From Ectocarpus siliculosus (lineage: Eukaryota; Sar; Phaeophyceae; Ectocarpales; Ectocarpaceae): a stretch of 46,011 nucleotides of DNA. The position numbers and the translations under genes were made by a program. The stretch is from assembly GCA_000310025.1 (NCBI GenBank), contig FN649755.1, positions 6,404-52,414 of the forward strand, in the 5' to 3' direction. Below are positions 30,736-43,227 of this stretch, piece after piece. Numbering within the stretch: the stretch's first letter is position 1; every line of letters begins with the position of its first letter. The notes under the pieces are model-generated. The model made no database searches, was not told the origin of the DNA, and saw nothing but the letters and a program-made list of their open reading frames with translations.

Positions 30736-32441
30736 TCACTGAAAAGTAGGTACGCTCAAAGTGAGATGCTGGAGAGAATCAGGCCACGTCGGCGCTTCGA
30801 TCGGCTGGTTGAATCCCTGTCCGGATCTCAGATTCTGCACAGAATCAGGCCATGTCGTTGCTTCAATGGGCTGGTTGAAGTTACAACCGAAGGTGAGATG
30901 CTGCAGTAATGCATTCCAGGCTACCCTTTGAATCGGCTGTTTGAACTTGTTCCCAAACCTCAGATGCTTAACATGCGGAGGCCATGTCGTTGCTTCAATG
31001 GGCGTGTTAAAGTTAAACCTGAACGTGAGATGCTGCAGTGATTCATTCCACGTCACCCTCTCAATCGGCTGGTTGAATTTCGCCCCGCAGCTCAGGTACT
31101 GAAGACGCTGAGCCCAAAGGGCACGTTCGATGACCTGGTTGAAACGCTTGCCAAACGAAAGATGCTGAATTGAGTTGAGCCAGGCGAATCCCGAAACCGG
31201 CTGGTTGAAGCAATCTCCGAAAATGAGTTGTTCCAGGCATGGAGGCCACTTGACCATATTGATTGCTTGGTTGAAGCTGCTCCCGAATTCCAGCCGCTGC
31301 AACGACGCAGGTAACCCAGCGGACCCTGCGAATCTCGAAACCGGCTGGTCGAAGCAATCTCCGAAAATGAGTTGCTCCAGCAATGGAGGCCGCCTGACCA
31401 TACTAATTGCTTGGTAAAAGGTGCTCCCGAATTCCAGCCGCTGCAACGACGCGGGTAACCCACGAACCCTGCGATAGGGCGGTTGAACGACCGCCCAAAC
31501 GTGAGCCTCTTCAGCCGACTCGGCCACGCCACCGTGTCAACAGCATCGTCGAAGGCATCCCCAAAGCGCCAAACCTCGGCTTCGCTCAACGCATCGATCG
31601 GGCTCCGTATCTCCGTCCGGATCAAGGAATGGTCTCAGATAACACCGTACGCCCGGAACCGTGGAACGCGCGAGGGCGAACCGTCGGTCGAGAACCGTGG
31701 AACGCTTGAGGAGGTACCGCCGGTCGAGAACCGTGGAACGCTTGAGGAGGAACCGTCGCTCGAGAACAGTGGAACGCCGGAAGAGGTACCGCCGGTCGAG
31801 GGAAGTGGAACGTTTGATGAGGAACCGTCGCTCTAGAGCCGTGGAACGCTTGATGAGGAACCGTCGCTCGAGAACCGTGGAACGCTTGAGGAGGCACCGT
31901 CGCTCGAGAACCGTGGAACGCTTGAGGAGGCACCGTCGCTCGAGAACCGTGGGGGTATCGCCGCTCGAGATCCGTGGAACGCTTCATGAGGAACCGTCGC
32001 TCAAGATCCGTGGAACGCTTGAGGAGGTATCGTCGCTCGAGAACCGTGCAACGCTTGAGGAGGAACCACCGTTCGAGAACAGTGGAACGCCGGAAGAGGT
32101 ACCGTCGCTCGAGAAACATGGAACACCGGAAGAGGTATCACCAGTCGAGAGCGGTGGAACGCTTGAGGAGGAACCGTCGCTCGAGATCCGTGGAACGCTT
32201 GAGGAGGTACCGTCGCTCGAGCACTGTGGAACGCCGGAAGAGGTAACGCCGTGCGAGAGCAGCCTGTCTGGAATCCCGTCGATGATCCGCAAGTGCAGGG
32301 TGGGCACGTTGCGGCACGCCCGACACACGTCTAGAGACGCCAGCTGAAGCTCCTTTGTCGACGTGTACCACTGCCTTCTTCCGCCGTAAGCTTGGTGGAG
32401 GGCCACCGCCAAGGCATCGAGCCAACGGCTTCCATCAACAC
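30736..32441 (-). pseudogene. FNIP-repeat protein gene, broken
   Basis: Minus strand. From about 31470 to the stop at 30736 one frame encodes about ten FNIP-type repeats of 22-23 residues, for example FNQPIEATTWPDS followed by VQNLR, and SLQRLEFGSSFNQAINM. FNIP repeats form leucine-rich-like solenoids, often in F-box proteins. Above about 31470 the same repeat type continues in another frame (RFGDAFDDAVDTVAWPSRLK, RLTFGRSFNRPIAG), so there is a frameshift. Further upstream a likely exon starts at 32441 after a T-rich acceptor (AVALHQAYGGRRQWYTSTKE, then LASLDVCRACRNVPTLHLRI) and runs into the 36-bp minisatellite, where the open reading meets a TGA at 31984. With a frameshift and an early stop this is probably a pseudogene, unless the minisatellite is spliced out. 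No F-box was found in the window. Confidence 0.68.
31650..32262. repeat. 36-bp minisatellite, about 17 units
   Basis: The unit contains CGTCGCTCGAGAACCGTGGA followed by ACGCTTGAGGAGGAAC or ACGCCGGAAGAGGTAC. Because 36 is divisible by three, most frames stay open on both strands, giving 12-residue repeats such as RTVERLRRNRRS on the plus strand and SSDGTSSSVPRF on the minus strand. Unit variants are interspersed, which suggests unequal exchange. Confidence 0.92.
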
Positions 32442-32709
32442 CTGGATGGTGGAGCAGAAGAAAAAAAAACGGGGGGGAAAAAGTCGTGGGATTATTTTTA
32501 GTTTTGGGGTCCCGCATGAATAAAACGGTACGCCCCGGCTATGTTGAATATATTCTGGGCACCCTTCCATCAGATTCGGCGTGCCTTGTTTTTTTTGTCG
32601 CTCCGTGGCAATATCAGCTTGCTCGTGTATATACCTGAATGCTCACGGCTCCTCCCATGCGGGCAAAATGCCACGTCACGACTTGAAACCCGAAATCTCG
32701 CAGAGTACC

Positions 32710-32915
32710 GCAAACGACACAAGATAACACACCCCCTGGACCGATATTAATAGCTCGATTTATCCACAGCAGGAAGACTCGCAGCGCCCAAAATGGCGGC
32801 TTTGAAGACGTCTGGTAGTTGGCTCTCCGAAAACGTATCGGCATCCTCTTCGTCGTGGAGTAATCAAGCTTTGAGAATCGGTCCAGGGGGTGTGATATCT
32901 TGTGTCGAATACGGT
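32710..32915. mobile_element. MITE family A copy
   Basis: TACCGCAAACGACACAAGAT at the left and TCTTGTGTCGAATACGGTA at the right; the outermost TACCG/CGGTA bases are also inverted. Diverged direct repeats with an ATGCGGGC(A/G)AAA(A/C) block lie on both sides (32622 and 32990). Confidence 0.82.
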
Positions 32916-33094
32916 ATTGCCCCCTTCCCACGGTTTCGCTGCGTAGGATGAACACGTTGAGACTTGACAACGCCGAATCTAATCTACAGACAATACCAGC
33001 ATGCTCGCGCCTCTTTGCATGCGGGCGAAACACCACGTCCGCCGCATTTAAACCCCACGCTGAGTGGGACAGACACGTCGAGCCTTCAAATATT

Positions 33095-33400
33095 CCATGA
33101 CTCATCTTTTTCTACCCTGTGAGCGCAAAGTGAGGCAGACATGTTGAGCCTTCCATGACTCATACAATCTACCCTGTGAGCGCTAAGTAGAACACACACA
33201 CATGCTGGCCTTCTGTTCAGGGTTTGGGTTACAACCTTGATGCCATGACCCTTAATATCCACCCTGCGAACGCTAAGCAAGACAGATACGTCACTTCTTC
33301 CATTCATGGTCAGGGTATGCCATGACCCTTAGTGTCCACCCAGCGGGCGCTAAGCAGGACAGATATGTCACTTCTTCGATTCAGCGATTCAGGGTTAGGG
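33095..33400. repeat. Diverged tandem repeat, about 70 bp
   Basis: About four units with CCATGACTCAT or CCATGACCCTTA, then TCCACCCTGCGAACGCTAAG and GACAGATA(C/T)GTCACTTC. A short GGGTTAGGGTTAA lies at 33400; it is only two telomere-like units and probably incidental. From 33600 to 34210 there are looser repeats around TCAGTATAGT and GGCTT(G/C)AATA. No gene was recognised from 33400 to 35890. Confidence 0.65.
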
Positions 33401-35654
33401 TTAACACCCCAATTTTAACCCTAAATCGACCCCGTGGTGGCTTCACCACTCACGCCCCCGAGTTCTGCACCTGGACACGCTCCACAAGTGTCGGAATTGT
33501 AACTGTCATCACGCTTTTGCCTTTTAGACCCAGACGTCCCCTCCCTGTCGCGACGGGTGCACGAGTCCCCGAAACAGAAATAATACAGCGGTAGAGGTCC
33601 GAGATTAGTGCTGGTTGAATGTGCCGGTTATCAGTATAGTGTCGGCGATTTTGCAGGCATTCACTGGGTCACCAAGTCATTATATCAGTATAGTTCCGAT
33701 GTCCGGTATAGTGACGGTCAAATTTCCGGGCACTACTCTGTATACAGATGTTTTCTTACTTGCATTACCTGGCATCACAGATGAAAAGAAAAGGGTGTAC
33801 AAGCTCAAATTGAACTCGAAATATAACCCCAGTATTCGAAAAAAAGACTACAGCAGTAGAGGCTCCTCCTCAGTGCAGGTTGCCGTTGTTGTCTCAGTTT
33901 TTCGGCGGGCAGACTGAATAGGGCCGGTGTCCCCCGTGTAGTGCCGTCTGGGCACCTACCGGCACGCGAGGAGGCCTCTATTGTCACAGATGCTTTAGTA
34001 ACACCAGCATTAATAACACCAGCTGGCGCCACTGATAAAAAGCCCAGTTGTAGGCTTGAATAGACACGAAAATAAGCGCAGCATACATTTTACGAAGCAA
34101 AAGAATATACAGATATATTTCTTTGCTATTAGCACGAGTTGGCACCGCTGACAACACATTCGGTATATAGGCTTCAATAAACTCGACCTGAGCCCAGTAT
34201 CCAGCTCACTATAAAGACCAAGACCTTCACCACATCCCCTTCGACTGACTGTGGTATTACCTAGAACGTGCAGTCTCTCATTGATTGTACACATACTTTC
34301 TGAAAATTACAGGGCAGCGGTTACGAGGGCGTTCGGATGTCATCATGGAATCTTCCTTGCACTGCAAGGGAATATGTTCTTTTTAGTGGTGGCGCGTTCT
34401 GCGCCTCAGTTGACCGTGCCGTGCACTCATTGGCGGCCAAGGTCACCATTGCGCTTCACGGCATGATTGCTTCCCGAGGTGCCATGTCCTGGCCTCTCAA
34501 CGCCGCACCCGTACAGAGCATAGCGAATGTCAAGTCTTGGGGGTGGTTCTCAAAACTTGTGGTGCACAACGTACAACACGTTTGAGGGTGATGCACGGTC
34601 CCGCAACCACAAAAAAAAAGTTAGGTACCGTCGTGGCTCCGATACCTAAAGGGGGTACCTTGTACGAGGGGGCTCAAATGCAAGAATGCAAGAGGGTCGA
34701 ATTCGGGTGTCACGGACTCGACCGTTCAGACTATAAAAATAGTAGGGTAAAGGAACCAACCCCGATTTGCACGCAACAATTTCGTGTGGCTGGCGGTGTC
34801 ACCCTGACCTGTGGTTGAGGACACCGTGCGTCCACAGACGAAGGGGCTGTCTTGGGGAAATACATCGTGATAAGAAGCGTAAAGGGATTCACAAGGGTAG
34901 GTGATGCGGCTGCTGCGAAGTATCACAAGTTCGTGGACTTGGATGTTGCGCAGCGTTACTTGTAGGTTGTGCCTTGCTTGAGGGCGGAAAAATAGTGGAA
35001 AGTCCAACTCACACACCAAGTCGACGTGACAAGTTGCAAGCCTTAATGAAAACGGGATGAAGAGACCAGGGTACGGAAAAGAGGAAAAACAAGACCAATG
35101 ACCAAAACAAGCGCGGGGCATGACAGGATTAACACGTACCGTCACTCGTATTGGCGACAAAAGCTTACGTCCTGATGCCATCTGATGATCCAACTGTCAC
35201 CAGATATCTAACGTGGACCGACAGAAGAGACAAAGATGGCACGAAATAAACAAGACGGATGGACCAAAAACAGAATGGGAAGGTGAAAACGATAAACGAG
35301 CACGGAACAGAACGAAGAGTCCGGAAATGACACACGAAACACAAGACAGAAAGACACAGCGCTCCTGGTCGAGACAACAGCTTCTTTCCTGTCAAAGCTA
35401 CCCAAACAAAAGCAACCGACAGAGACGCTAGATCGTGCCCCCACTAGGTTGGCGTTGCAGCGAATTGACCGTCGTGCTTGTGCGAAGGAGGCCGGTCACC
35501 TCGCACACCCAACAGCAGAGTGCTGAGTTCACAACACTCAAGACGTGCGTTCGAGCACTCGCATGCACACATAGTCCAGAATCAACAGCCCGACACCATC
35601 CTGCGACAACTCGCGTGACATTCTTGCCCGGAATTTCCCCAACCCAAGCAAGGC

Positions 35655-35684
35655 GGGCCAGGCCAGGCCAGGCCAGGCCAGTAC
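35655..35684. repeat. GGCCA pentanucleotide repeat
   Basis: Five consecutive GGCCA units. Confidence 0.85.
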
Positions 35685-35898
35685 CGCCGCTGCTCAGCCA
35701 CTTCACCGGCCCATCCCTCCGTAAAATCATAACACGAGGAAGAGTTACCGAGGAACTTCAAGAAGACACAGCAAGAGCGACAGCACACCGGACGCACAAA
35801 CGGGGAATGATGGTCGAAAACAGCCAACTCCGAGGTCACGAAACGCGAGGTACTTGTTACCCATCTAGTCAACGGATATAACACCAAACTGCACGCCG

Positions 35899-36003
35899 CC
35901 CTGCGACAGGGCGGGCGCTCCCTGAGACAAGGTGGGCGCTCCCTGAGACAGGGTGGGCGCTCCCTGCGACGATGCGGGCGCGCCCTCAGACAGGGCGGGC
36001 GGG
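35899..36003. repeat. 21-bp tandem repeat at the MULE 3' end
   Basis: Five units of CCCTGAGACAGGGTGGGCGC(T) with few changes. Each contains the short palindrome CCCTGNNACAGGG. The array starts just downstream of the transposase stop and its last unit overlaps it. Confidence 0.85.
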
Positions 36004-39000
36004 CATCAGGCGGACGTTGTCGGAGGTCGACGAAGCGTGCTCTCCCCTGGATGGGATCCTCTTCATCATCGAGGGCCCCTTTTTCTTGGGGCGACCAGCC
36101 TGGTTGGGCACCCAGGCCGGAGGGAGAATGTCCACGTCAACCGTCAGCTCATCCGGCACGGGCAGCTGCACCTCGAACCGGCTGTCCGCGTACAGGGCTC
36201 GGTAGGTGTCCAGGTGGTAGGCCGGGTCGATGCTTGACATGGCCTCGTCGGACTTGTCCAACGCTGCGCCAGTGACAAAAATAAGGGCAGGGCCGGGCAG
36301 TGGAGGAAAAGGCGCACATAGATGAGTGTCACGCGAGGAATCGATATGGCAGGATATTTCTTTCTGTCAAGTTGTCCGCCAACGCAGTCCCGACGAAAAG
36401 CATTGACTGAAAGCAATCCTAGTATTCCAGGACAGCGTCTATCACCCGTTGGTGCTTCCTGGAAAATAAGCTCCAACGCGTCTACCAACTTTCACGGCGG
36501 GATGAGAGCGGGACGGCGGGCCCCTGCGGGCTGTGGTAACACTTGACTCAGCAACACTGCACCTCTTTTCGCCAGTCCAACCGGGCTGCGCCACACTTAT
36601 ACGAGTGCCGGAGCTGTCACTGCCCACCTCGCCCTTAGCGATGATACCGCAGCACGGGATCTTGAATCGAGACGTGTAGCGCACGTGCAATCATGCGAGT
36701 CACCACGCCATCTGTCCCGAACTCCAGCCCCACTCGGTTGCCGTAGTTGCTGCCTAGTTTGCGAACAGTCAAGTTGCCGTTCCAGGTGGCGCGGGAAGGC
36801 AGGCTGTGATACGAAGACGGGCGCGAGTTGTGGGATGTGGGATGGACAGCAAATAACGAAATCAGGTTGTCGTGTAGTTGCCGCACAAGGCAGACACGTC
36901 AACCCGAGCGTCAACAACAAAGTAAATCGGCGGAGAGATGGCAACGGTCGGAGAGGCTAACCCGGTACCCGCATTAACAAGGCTAACAACCAAACAAAGG
37001 TAAAAAAACAAGAACGGCATGATTTAATTTGATTTTTGCACCGGCGTCGGAGAAATTTCTTTTCGAGCTGCAGGAAAGAGGCACGAGTACATGTGCCGTA
37101 ACATACATGTGGAACATATGGGGACGGTGTCAGCGGAGCTGAAATACTTGACGGATTTGGGTTCGTTTTTGAATTGAAAGGAAGTTGACAACCGGATACT
37201 CACCCAAGCACACAACATACAACCCGAAACTACTGCTACTGGCGTGTGTGCGCAACAGGGCCTGGTGGGTATGTTACTGGAGATAGCACCGGCCTTTGAC
37301 ATTGCACCGGGGTGCCTTAAAAAACCTCAGCGATATCATGGATTTGTGGAAGGCTCTTGGTGGAATATACGCACCGGGCTCAAAGAGATGGCACGTGTCA
37401 TCTCGCCGCCTTCTACGGGACACATATCAATGAAGCCCTACAAAACTTCTAGATACAGACTTTGTCCCGAAACGCTTAGCTAAATGCCTCGTGGAGGACG
37501 GTAGCACAAGCCGTCTCCTCGCCAGACGCAGGCGATGGTCTGTACCACTTACTTGCTGGATTCCCGCGCTGAGCCTCGAACTCGTCGCGGCGTAAGGGGT
37601 AAACCTCTGCGAGGTGCTGTTGCAAAGTTCAGCCCCCTCTGTCATCTGGGAGGCGGTCTTGTCCAGGATGTGTTGGGCCATGGGCGGCAACTTCCTCCCC
37701 TGTGAATGAAGTAACGGCGACACTGTTAGGACCTTGGTGACAAGAACAGATATCTTGACTCGTTTTGGCTGCTGACATAATACCCGATTCTTGACGTACT
37801 CAAGCACGACGTCTTCCCTGTCGTGCTTGCTTGGTGGCCTATACAAGACGTGCGCACCCCTTATGGTGAATGAGAGCAGTACTATTGTGTAAAGACATTT
37901 TGACACGAAGGGCGAAACGCCGCCGCCCCCTGCGTCTTGATGAGGTCGACCTGCCGTACCCTACAAAGGCCGGCACGCCGTCGACCTAAGGGAGAGTTAG
38001 CACCGCGTCCGCCGCCCCGTCAACGTCTCTCGCCCTCACCACTCCTCAACGTCACTCTTGAAATAGCCACGCTGTCCAAGACTTGGTCCGCGTGCTCGCC
38101 ACCAATTCAAAACACAACTCAACACGATGGGGTGATGAGGCCACACTAAAGCACGCTTGACTCGCCAAGAGTAGAAATAATCAAGTTGTCTCTAACTGCG
38201 TTCGCCGAGTACCAATTTCGACAGCCTTCACTTCGGACGTTGGTCGAACAAACGCTAAAACAGCTGTTAGGACACCCGTCCAATCCCTACCAACAATCAA
38301 CCCTTACCTGCAAGCCTACCATAGCCATGTTTTGCTCGGCCGCGTTGGACGGCACGACAGAACCGATGGCGGTGTCGCTGGGTCCGGCGTGGTGCGTCCA
38401 CTTGACAAGTTCGTGGGGTTTCTTCGGGTCCAATAGAGCGGCGTAGGCTTTCGGCTTCGTTGGCTTGACCTTGGCGTCCATGATGTCCATGAACTTGGTG
38501 CGGGTTGGCGCCCTGGCTGCGTGGTAGAGCCAGTGGGTCACAGTCTACGGAGGCAAACGAGGGCACATGAAAAGTCGGGAGAAGAACAGTATGTCAGGAC
38601 ACGCATTCTGTTTTGAGCGAGAAGCTACGGGCCCGCTAGTTCGTCGCGGAAAGTAAATGGTATGGGTGTTGCAACTTTTGGAAGAGTGGAAACCAACACA
38701 AAGTAATGCCCAACATCAGGTCAACACACTTACACGCTTCAACACAAATAGGATACACAAGCTTAGATTCGATACAACTACAAGACTCCAACTACAAAGT
38801 GCACTGTTGTATGCTTGGCACAGCAGCTACACGTGACTTCGGCACATCTCGATGAAAACTTGTGGTACACATTCGTACCCCTTTTCAACACAAGTTTTTC
38901 GTCTGACAACACACGCACCCACCGGTTTTAAGCAGAGGGGTCTACACGCGAATGTCAACCAAACCCTCCGAACCTCGTGCCCAGGATTTTTGGATTTCCC

Positions 39001-40245
39001 CCGTGCTATCGCAATTGCTTTCCATGCTCAGTATGAAATAGCACCGCATTTCGGCCAAACTTCGTTTTCGACGACCGCCCAGCCCCGCGAAACAGAGAGG
39101 CATCATTTCATCAACTCTTGATTTTGCTGCTGCTGCTGCTGTACATATAGTTATGGATATAGGTTGCGAGCTGGTCATGAGGGAGAGAGACTTGAGGGTG
39201 TAACCCATCCGAAGGCTGTTTGTTACCGGGTGAGAGGAACGGCACGTACACACACACCATGTGACTGACGTCTATCTTGTCAGCCGGTTTGTGCGGTCGA
39301 TGCAATTAATACAAGGTAAAAAAACACACAAACGCACGTCGGGTCGGTAGGTTGTAGTCCTTTCACGGGCGAGAGGCAGCCGCAAGGGGCGAGCAATGTC
39401 CTACTGCTGGAATGCCAGGAGTGCACACCCGTCCGAGCAGAACATAAGAGGCGAACTTCACAAGATGTCCGTCGTGTGTATTCATTGGGTGTTGCAAGAA
39501 TTCAGGGAGACACAAACAGACAGGCTCTTCGGTTGTGACAAGAGGCAGGACAGACGAACCTTTACTACGTGTGTACTCAGGTACTTACATCTTTCGAATA
39601 CAAAGAGAAGGGTGTGAGTCGTTTTTTGTACAGGTTAATACACTTTTTACACTTGTGTGCGAAGTGCCTACACCAACAGAGGCACAGGGTCACAACTCCT
39701 CTCACCTGTCCAGGAGTTTGATGTCGGGAAGTGCTTTGATGTGATGACGAAGGCACCACCTCCACACAGTGTTGGGCGCCGCGTGAAGGGTGACGGCAGG
39801 TTCGTGCGACTTGTGTTTGTCCGTGAAGAGGGTGGTCTTCGAGCTGTTGAGTACCTCCGCCGATGTCGACGTTGTTCTTCATCACCCTGTAGGAACCACG
39901 AGTAGTTGTCGGTGTTCTCCTTGTCGCAGATGCTGGTCGCCACGTGCACCAGCTTGTTGTCGGCGTCCTTGCCCGTCGCGACCATCAAGATACCGTTCCA
40001 GTCGCCCTTCAAGCGGCCAGCATCCACGCAGAGGACCTTTCACAAACAAAAAAACGGGCGTGTCGGGGAATAGATGGCCGGGTCGGCGAAGGAGTCGGGT
40101 TATCTGGTTCGGTCAATAGGCACCGCTCCCGCCCGTACGCAGCTGCAGTGGTCCGAGGTGATTAGTTCACGCCACGTGTGTTGGACCAAGCAAAGTACGC
40201 GTACGGTGGGCCAAGGAAACACGCGTGTGAACCAAGCGAACCACG

Positions 40246-40795
40246 CGGGGGGGGGGGGGGGGGGGGGGTTTGGGAGGGGGGTTTTCCCCCCTTTTTTTTT
40301 TTTTCCCAAAAAAAATTACCCTGGGAATGGACCCGGGAAAAAACCCGGGGGGGTTAACCCCCATTGAAACCCAAATTTTTTTTTTCCCCCTTCCCCAAAA
40401 ATTTTTTTTTTACCCCCCAAAAAAAAAAAATTTTTTTTACTTAACCTTTTGTTAAAAACGTTTTCCCGGTTTTTCTTAAAAAAAAAAAAAAAAAAAAAAA
40501 CCCCCTTTTTGACCCAATTTTTTTTTTTCCCTTAACTTTTTTTTAAAAAAATTTTTAACTTTCCCCCAATTTAAACCCCCAAATTTTCAAATTTTTGTGT
40601 GGGGTTGGGGCCCCCATTTTTTTTTTTTAAAAAGTTTTTTAAATTTCCCTTTTTTTTGGGGTTTTTAATTTTTTTTAAAAAGGGTAAAACGGGGGTTTTT
40701 CGTTTTCCCCCCCTGGAATTTTGGGGGGGAAATCCCCCCAGCCCCCCCCTTTAAAAAATTTTTTCACCCGGGGGGGGGGGGGGGGGGGCAACACC
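40246..40795. other. Homopolymer-inflated sequence, probable assembly artefact
   Basis: Bounded by poly-G runs at 40247-40268 and 40769-40788, the interval is almost entirely runs of three or more identical bases. It looks like low-quality reads with stretched homopolymers. It lies in the MULE intron between the exons at 41599 and 40036. No frame or repeat here should be trusted. Confidence 0.85.
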
Positions 40796-41859
40796 TCCGG
40801 ACACATGTTTCGCTTCTTTGTGCCCGGGGCTGCGGGACGCGTATCCCCGGCGGAACAAAACGCCTATACAACACAGCAGCAGCAGGCAATACAGCAGGCA
40901 ATCCGCAAGTGCACAACAGCCGCCAGGCACAGGCTGCTCCGCTGCATGGCTGCTACTGTTGTAACAGACGCTTGCTACTGCCGCCATTACCTACATCTGT
41001 AGCAGGAACGGATTGCACTGCAATAAAGCACCATACCGACCACAACGCACAGCCAGCAGCAGCAGTTTGTTCATGGTAGCAGCTACCTCTCTTTGTGAAT
41101 GTTGTGGGGCGAACCACACAGATCAGCGTGGCCAACCCTCCCCTCAAAGCGTGAACATGGACAGGTACAACCACACATATGCATACATCATCGACGAACA
41201 CACATACACAACATGCGGCGTCATCACAGCAGTTGCTGCACGTATCTCTCTCTTTCTCTGTATCTGCGTGACTCTATCATGCTTTCTCTCTTGACTGAAA
41301 GTAACTGCCGCATTGGGACGGATTCGCCGCATACCCCCCCCCACTAAAAAACTCTTCAAGCAGGGGGAGGGGGCGGGGGGAAACACCTTCAGACATACCT
41401 CGAACGGGTAGTCTTTCTGTGTTTGTTGTCTGCTAAACATACATGTCACTCACCTCTGGTGGTGTGTTATCATGATGATGGGCGGGCCCTAAAAAAATAG
41501 CCGATAGTCTGCCACACAGCAACATCCAGGTCCAACGAGCGAAACATCTTTCCAAGCAACACCCACGCCACCACATTTCTCGCATACAACTCGCCCACCT
41601 TCAGCGGACTTTCCGCGACCACGTGCGCCGCACGTCCGAGCATGATATAACATCGCATGAAGGTGCCGTCTGGGTGTTTCTGCAAGAAAACCGGTGGGTG
41701 CGGGGAATGATCCATGAAACCGGCAATTTTGCAGAAGACAGAACATGCAGTGTTGGCGCGAAGCATACACGGAGAAGGGCAGCCAACGAAAGACAGAGAG
41801 AATGCCCACAAGGTTGAATACACGCTTGCATAATACGAGACCAAATGGTACGGAGATGC

Positions 41860-41935
41860 GGGGACGACAGACAGCTAGAGACGACGAAGATGGGGGGACG
41901 ACAGACAGCTACAGACGACGAGGCGGGGGCGGGGG
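41860..41935. repeat. Imperfect tandem repeat GACGACAGACAGCTA
   Basis: Two units of about 35 bp (GGGACGACAGACAGCTAGAG and GGGACGACAGACAGCTACAG) inside the MULE intron. Confidence 0.75.
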
Positions 41936-42251
41936 GCAAGAGAGGAAAGACAGAGAGGTGTAGCGACAGAGAGCGAGGGACCAGCCCGTTCCAAATCAAC
42001 ACGTCTATTTGGTTCGCTTTCCTTGAACCTCTTTGATACTTGGACATAAAATTAGGGATGGAGTAAAAATAGTTGGGGACAAAATACACGAGTGTTTCTT
42101 CTGATGATATCTTCTATGAAGACAAGATAAAGTGGTTCCAAGTGCACAGCAGCATTTGACTTGGCGAGGGGGGGAACCAAACGGCCGGCATCAACGCTTC
42201 ATACTTCAAACAAAATTAACAGAGCAGCAGCAGCAGTACACACCTATTTGG

Positions 42252-42465
42252 CACAAGATACCACACCCTATGTCGCACAAGATACTAACCCCCCGGACCG
42301 ATCATCAGGCGAGATTACAATGCAAGCGATGCAATCGCCATCAATCTACATGACATATCAATCAATGACAGAGCGACAGATTTTTCTGATTGCAATCCTC
42401 TTCGGCGTGAAGCGGTTGAGCTTTCGAATTGGGCTCAGGGGGTGTGGTAACTTCCGCGAGCTAAC
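42252..42465. mobile_element. MITE family A, rearranged copy
   Basis: Two left ends in tandem (CACAAGATACCACACCC at 42253 and CACAAGATACTAACCCCCCG at 42278) and one right end (GAGCTTTCGAATTGGGCTCA, then GGGGGTGTGGTAAC) near 42418-42455. It sits in MULE intron 1. Confidence 0.6.
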
Positions 42466-43227
42466 GCTGCTGTATGCATAGGACATGCGAGGACGGAAGG
42501 AAGCGAAGGGGTCGCCCACAATCGGCGCTGAACTCACAGACAGACTACAAATATACTGCTGCAGACAGACTACACTGCTACTGCTGTTAAGAGCTGTGCT
42601 GTTGAGAGCTGTGCTCTTGAAAGTACAATATGGAGTGGCCATATCACCAACACAGGTCGCCCGTGGACACCACACACCACACGCTTGCATCAGTACAGTC
42701 CTAACCACACATTTTCATTTTGCATGCGCAGACCACGAGTCGACAGAAAACATATCTCACCTGGGTTTCCGCGACAGAAACAGGGCACTGCTGTTGAAGC
42801 AGGTCGCAGAAAGAACCCAGCAGCTCGGCTTGCCGTTTATGGACGAATGGTCCATCACGGCTGTGAAGGCCAGATGTTGGAGAGCAGTGGTCCTCCCCTT
42901 CGTGTTGCCGCCGGAGCAGTGGGTGTGTGCGGCGTCAACCGTGTGCACCTTCCACACTCCGTCGGCACCCTTGTAGGCGCGGACTTGTGCCTTGCAGCCG
43001 CCGGTGTGGCCCGAGCACCGGTGAGTCTTTTGCCTGCCCCCGCTGTTCCTACTCGCAACGAACGAACGGCCATCTGCCGCGAACATTTGACCCACCGCTG
43101 TCCAAAGATCGCTGGTGGTGAAGTAGCACGCGCCTTGCGCGAGGACCGCGGTACTCCATCGCTCATATTTTGCCGATGCCGGTCTACCGTTCAGGCACGA
43201 GTGCCGAGATGAACCACGAGAGACTTG

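Larger units (their letters stand above)
35986..43205 (-). pseudogene. MULE (Mutator-like) transposase gene with introns, broken
   Basis: Minus strand. Likely exons: about 43205-42761, 41679-41599, 40036-39706, 38544-38308, 37699-37553, a segment around 36815-36500, and 36263-35986. Seen: a zinc finger in exon 1 (C-x5-GC...W-x-V...HTHC); GTFMRCYIMLGRAAHVV, then VLCVDAGRLKGDWNGILMVA and VATSICDKENTDNYSWFL, the MULE catalytic core with its first Asp in VDAG; TDKHKS with the likely second Asp; NAAEQNMAM; a SWIM-like C-T-C then RFKIPCC; and a C-terminal LPPAWVPNQAGRPKKK. Exon 39706-40036 needs two frame changes, and the SWIM region at least one more. The SWIM His position appears to be Gly. Intact splice sites (CAG/GTAAGGG, CAA/GTAAGTG) suggest it once acted as a normal spliced gene. 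The terminal inverted repeats were not located. Confidence 0.82.

Noticed and set aside
33395-33415. Telomere-like GGGTTAGGGTTAA
   Set aside because: There are only two units within a diverged tandem repeat; too short to call telomeric.
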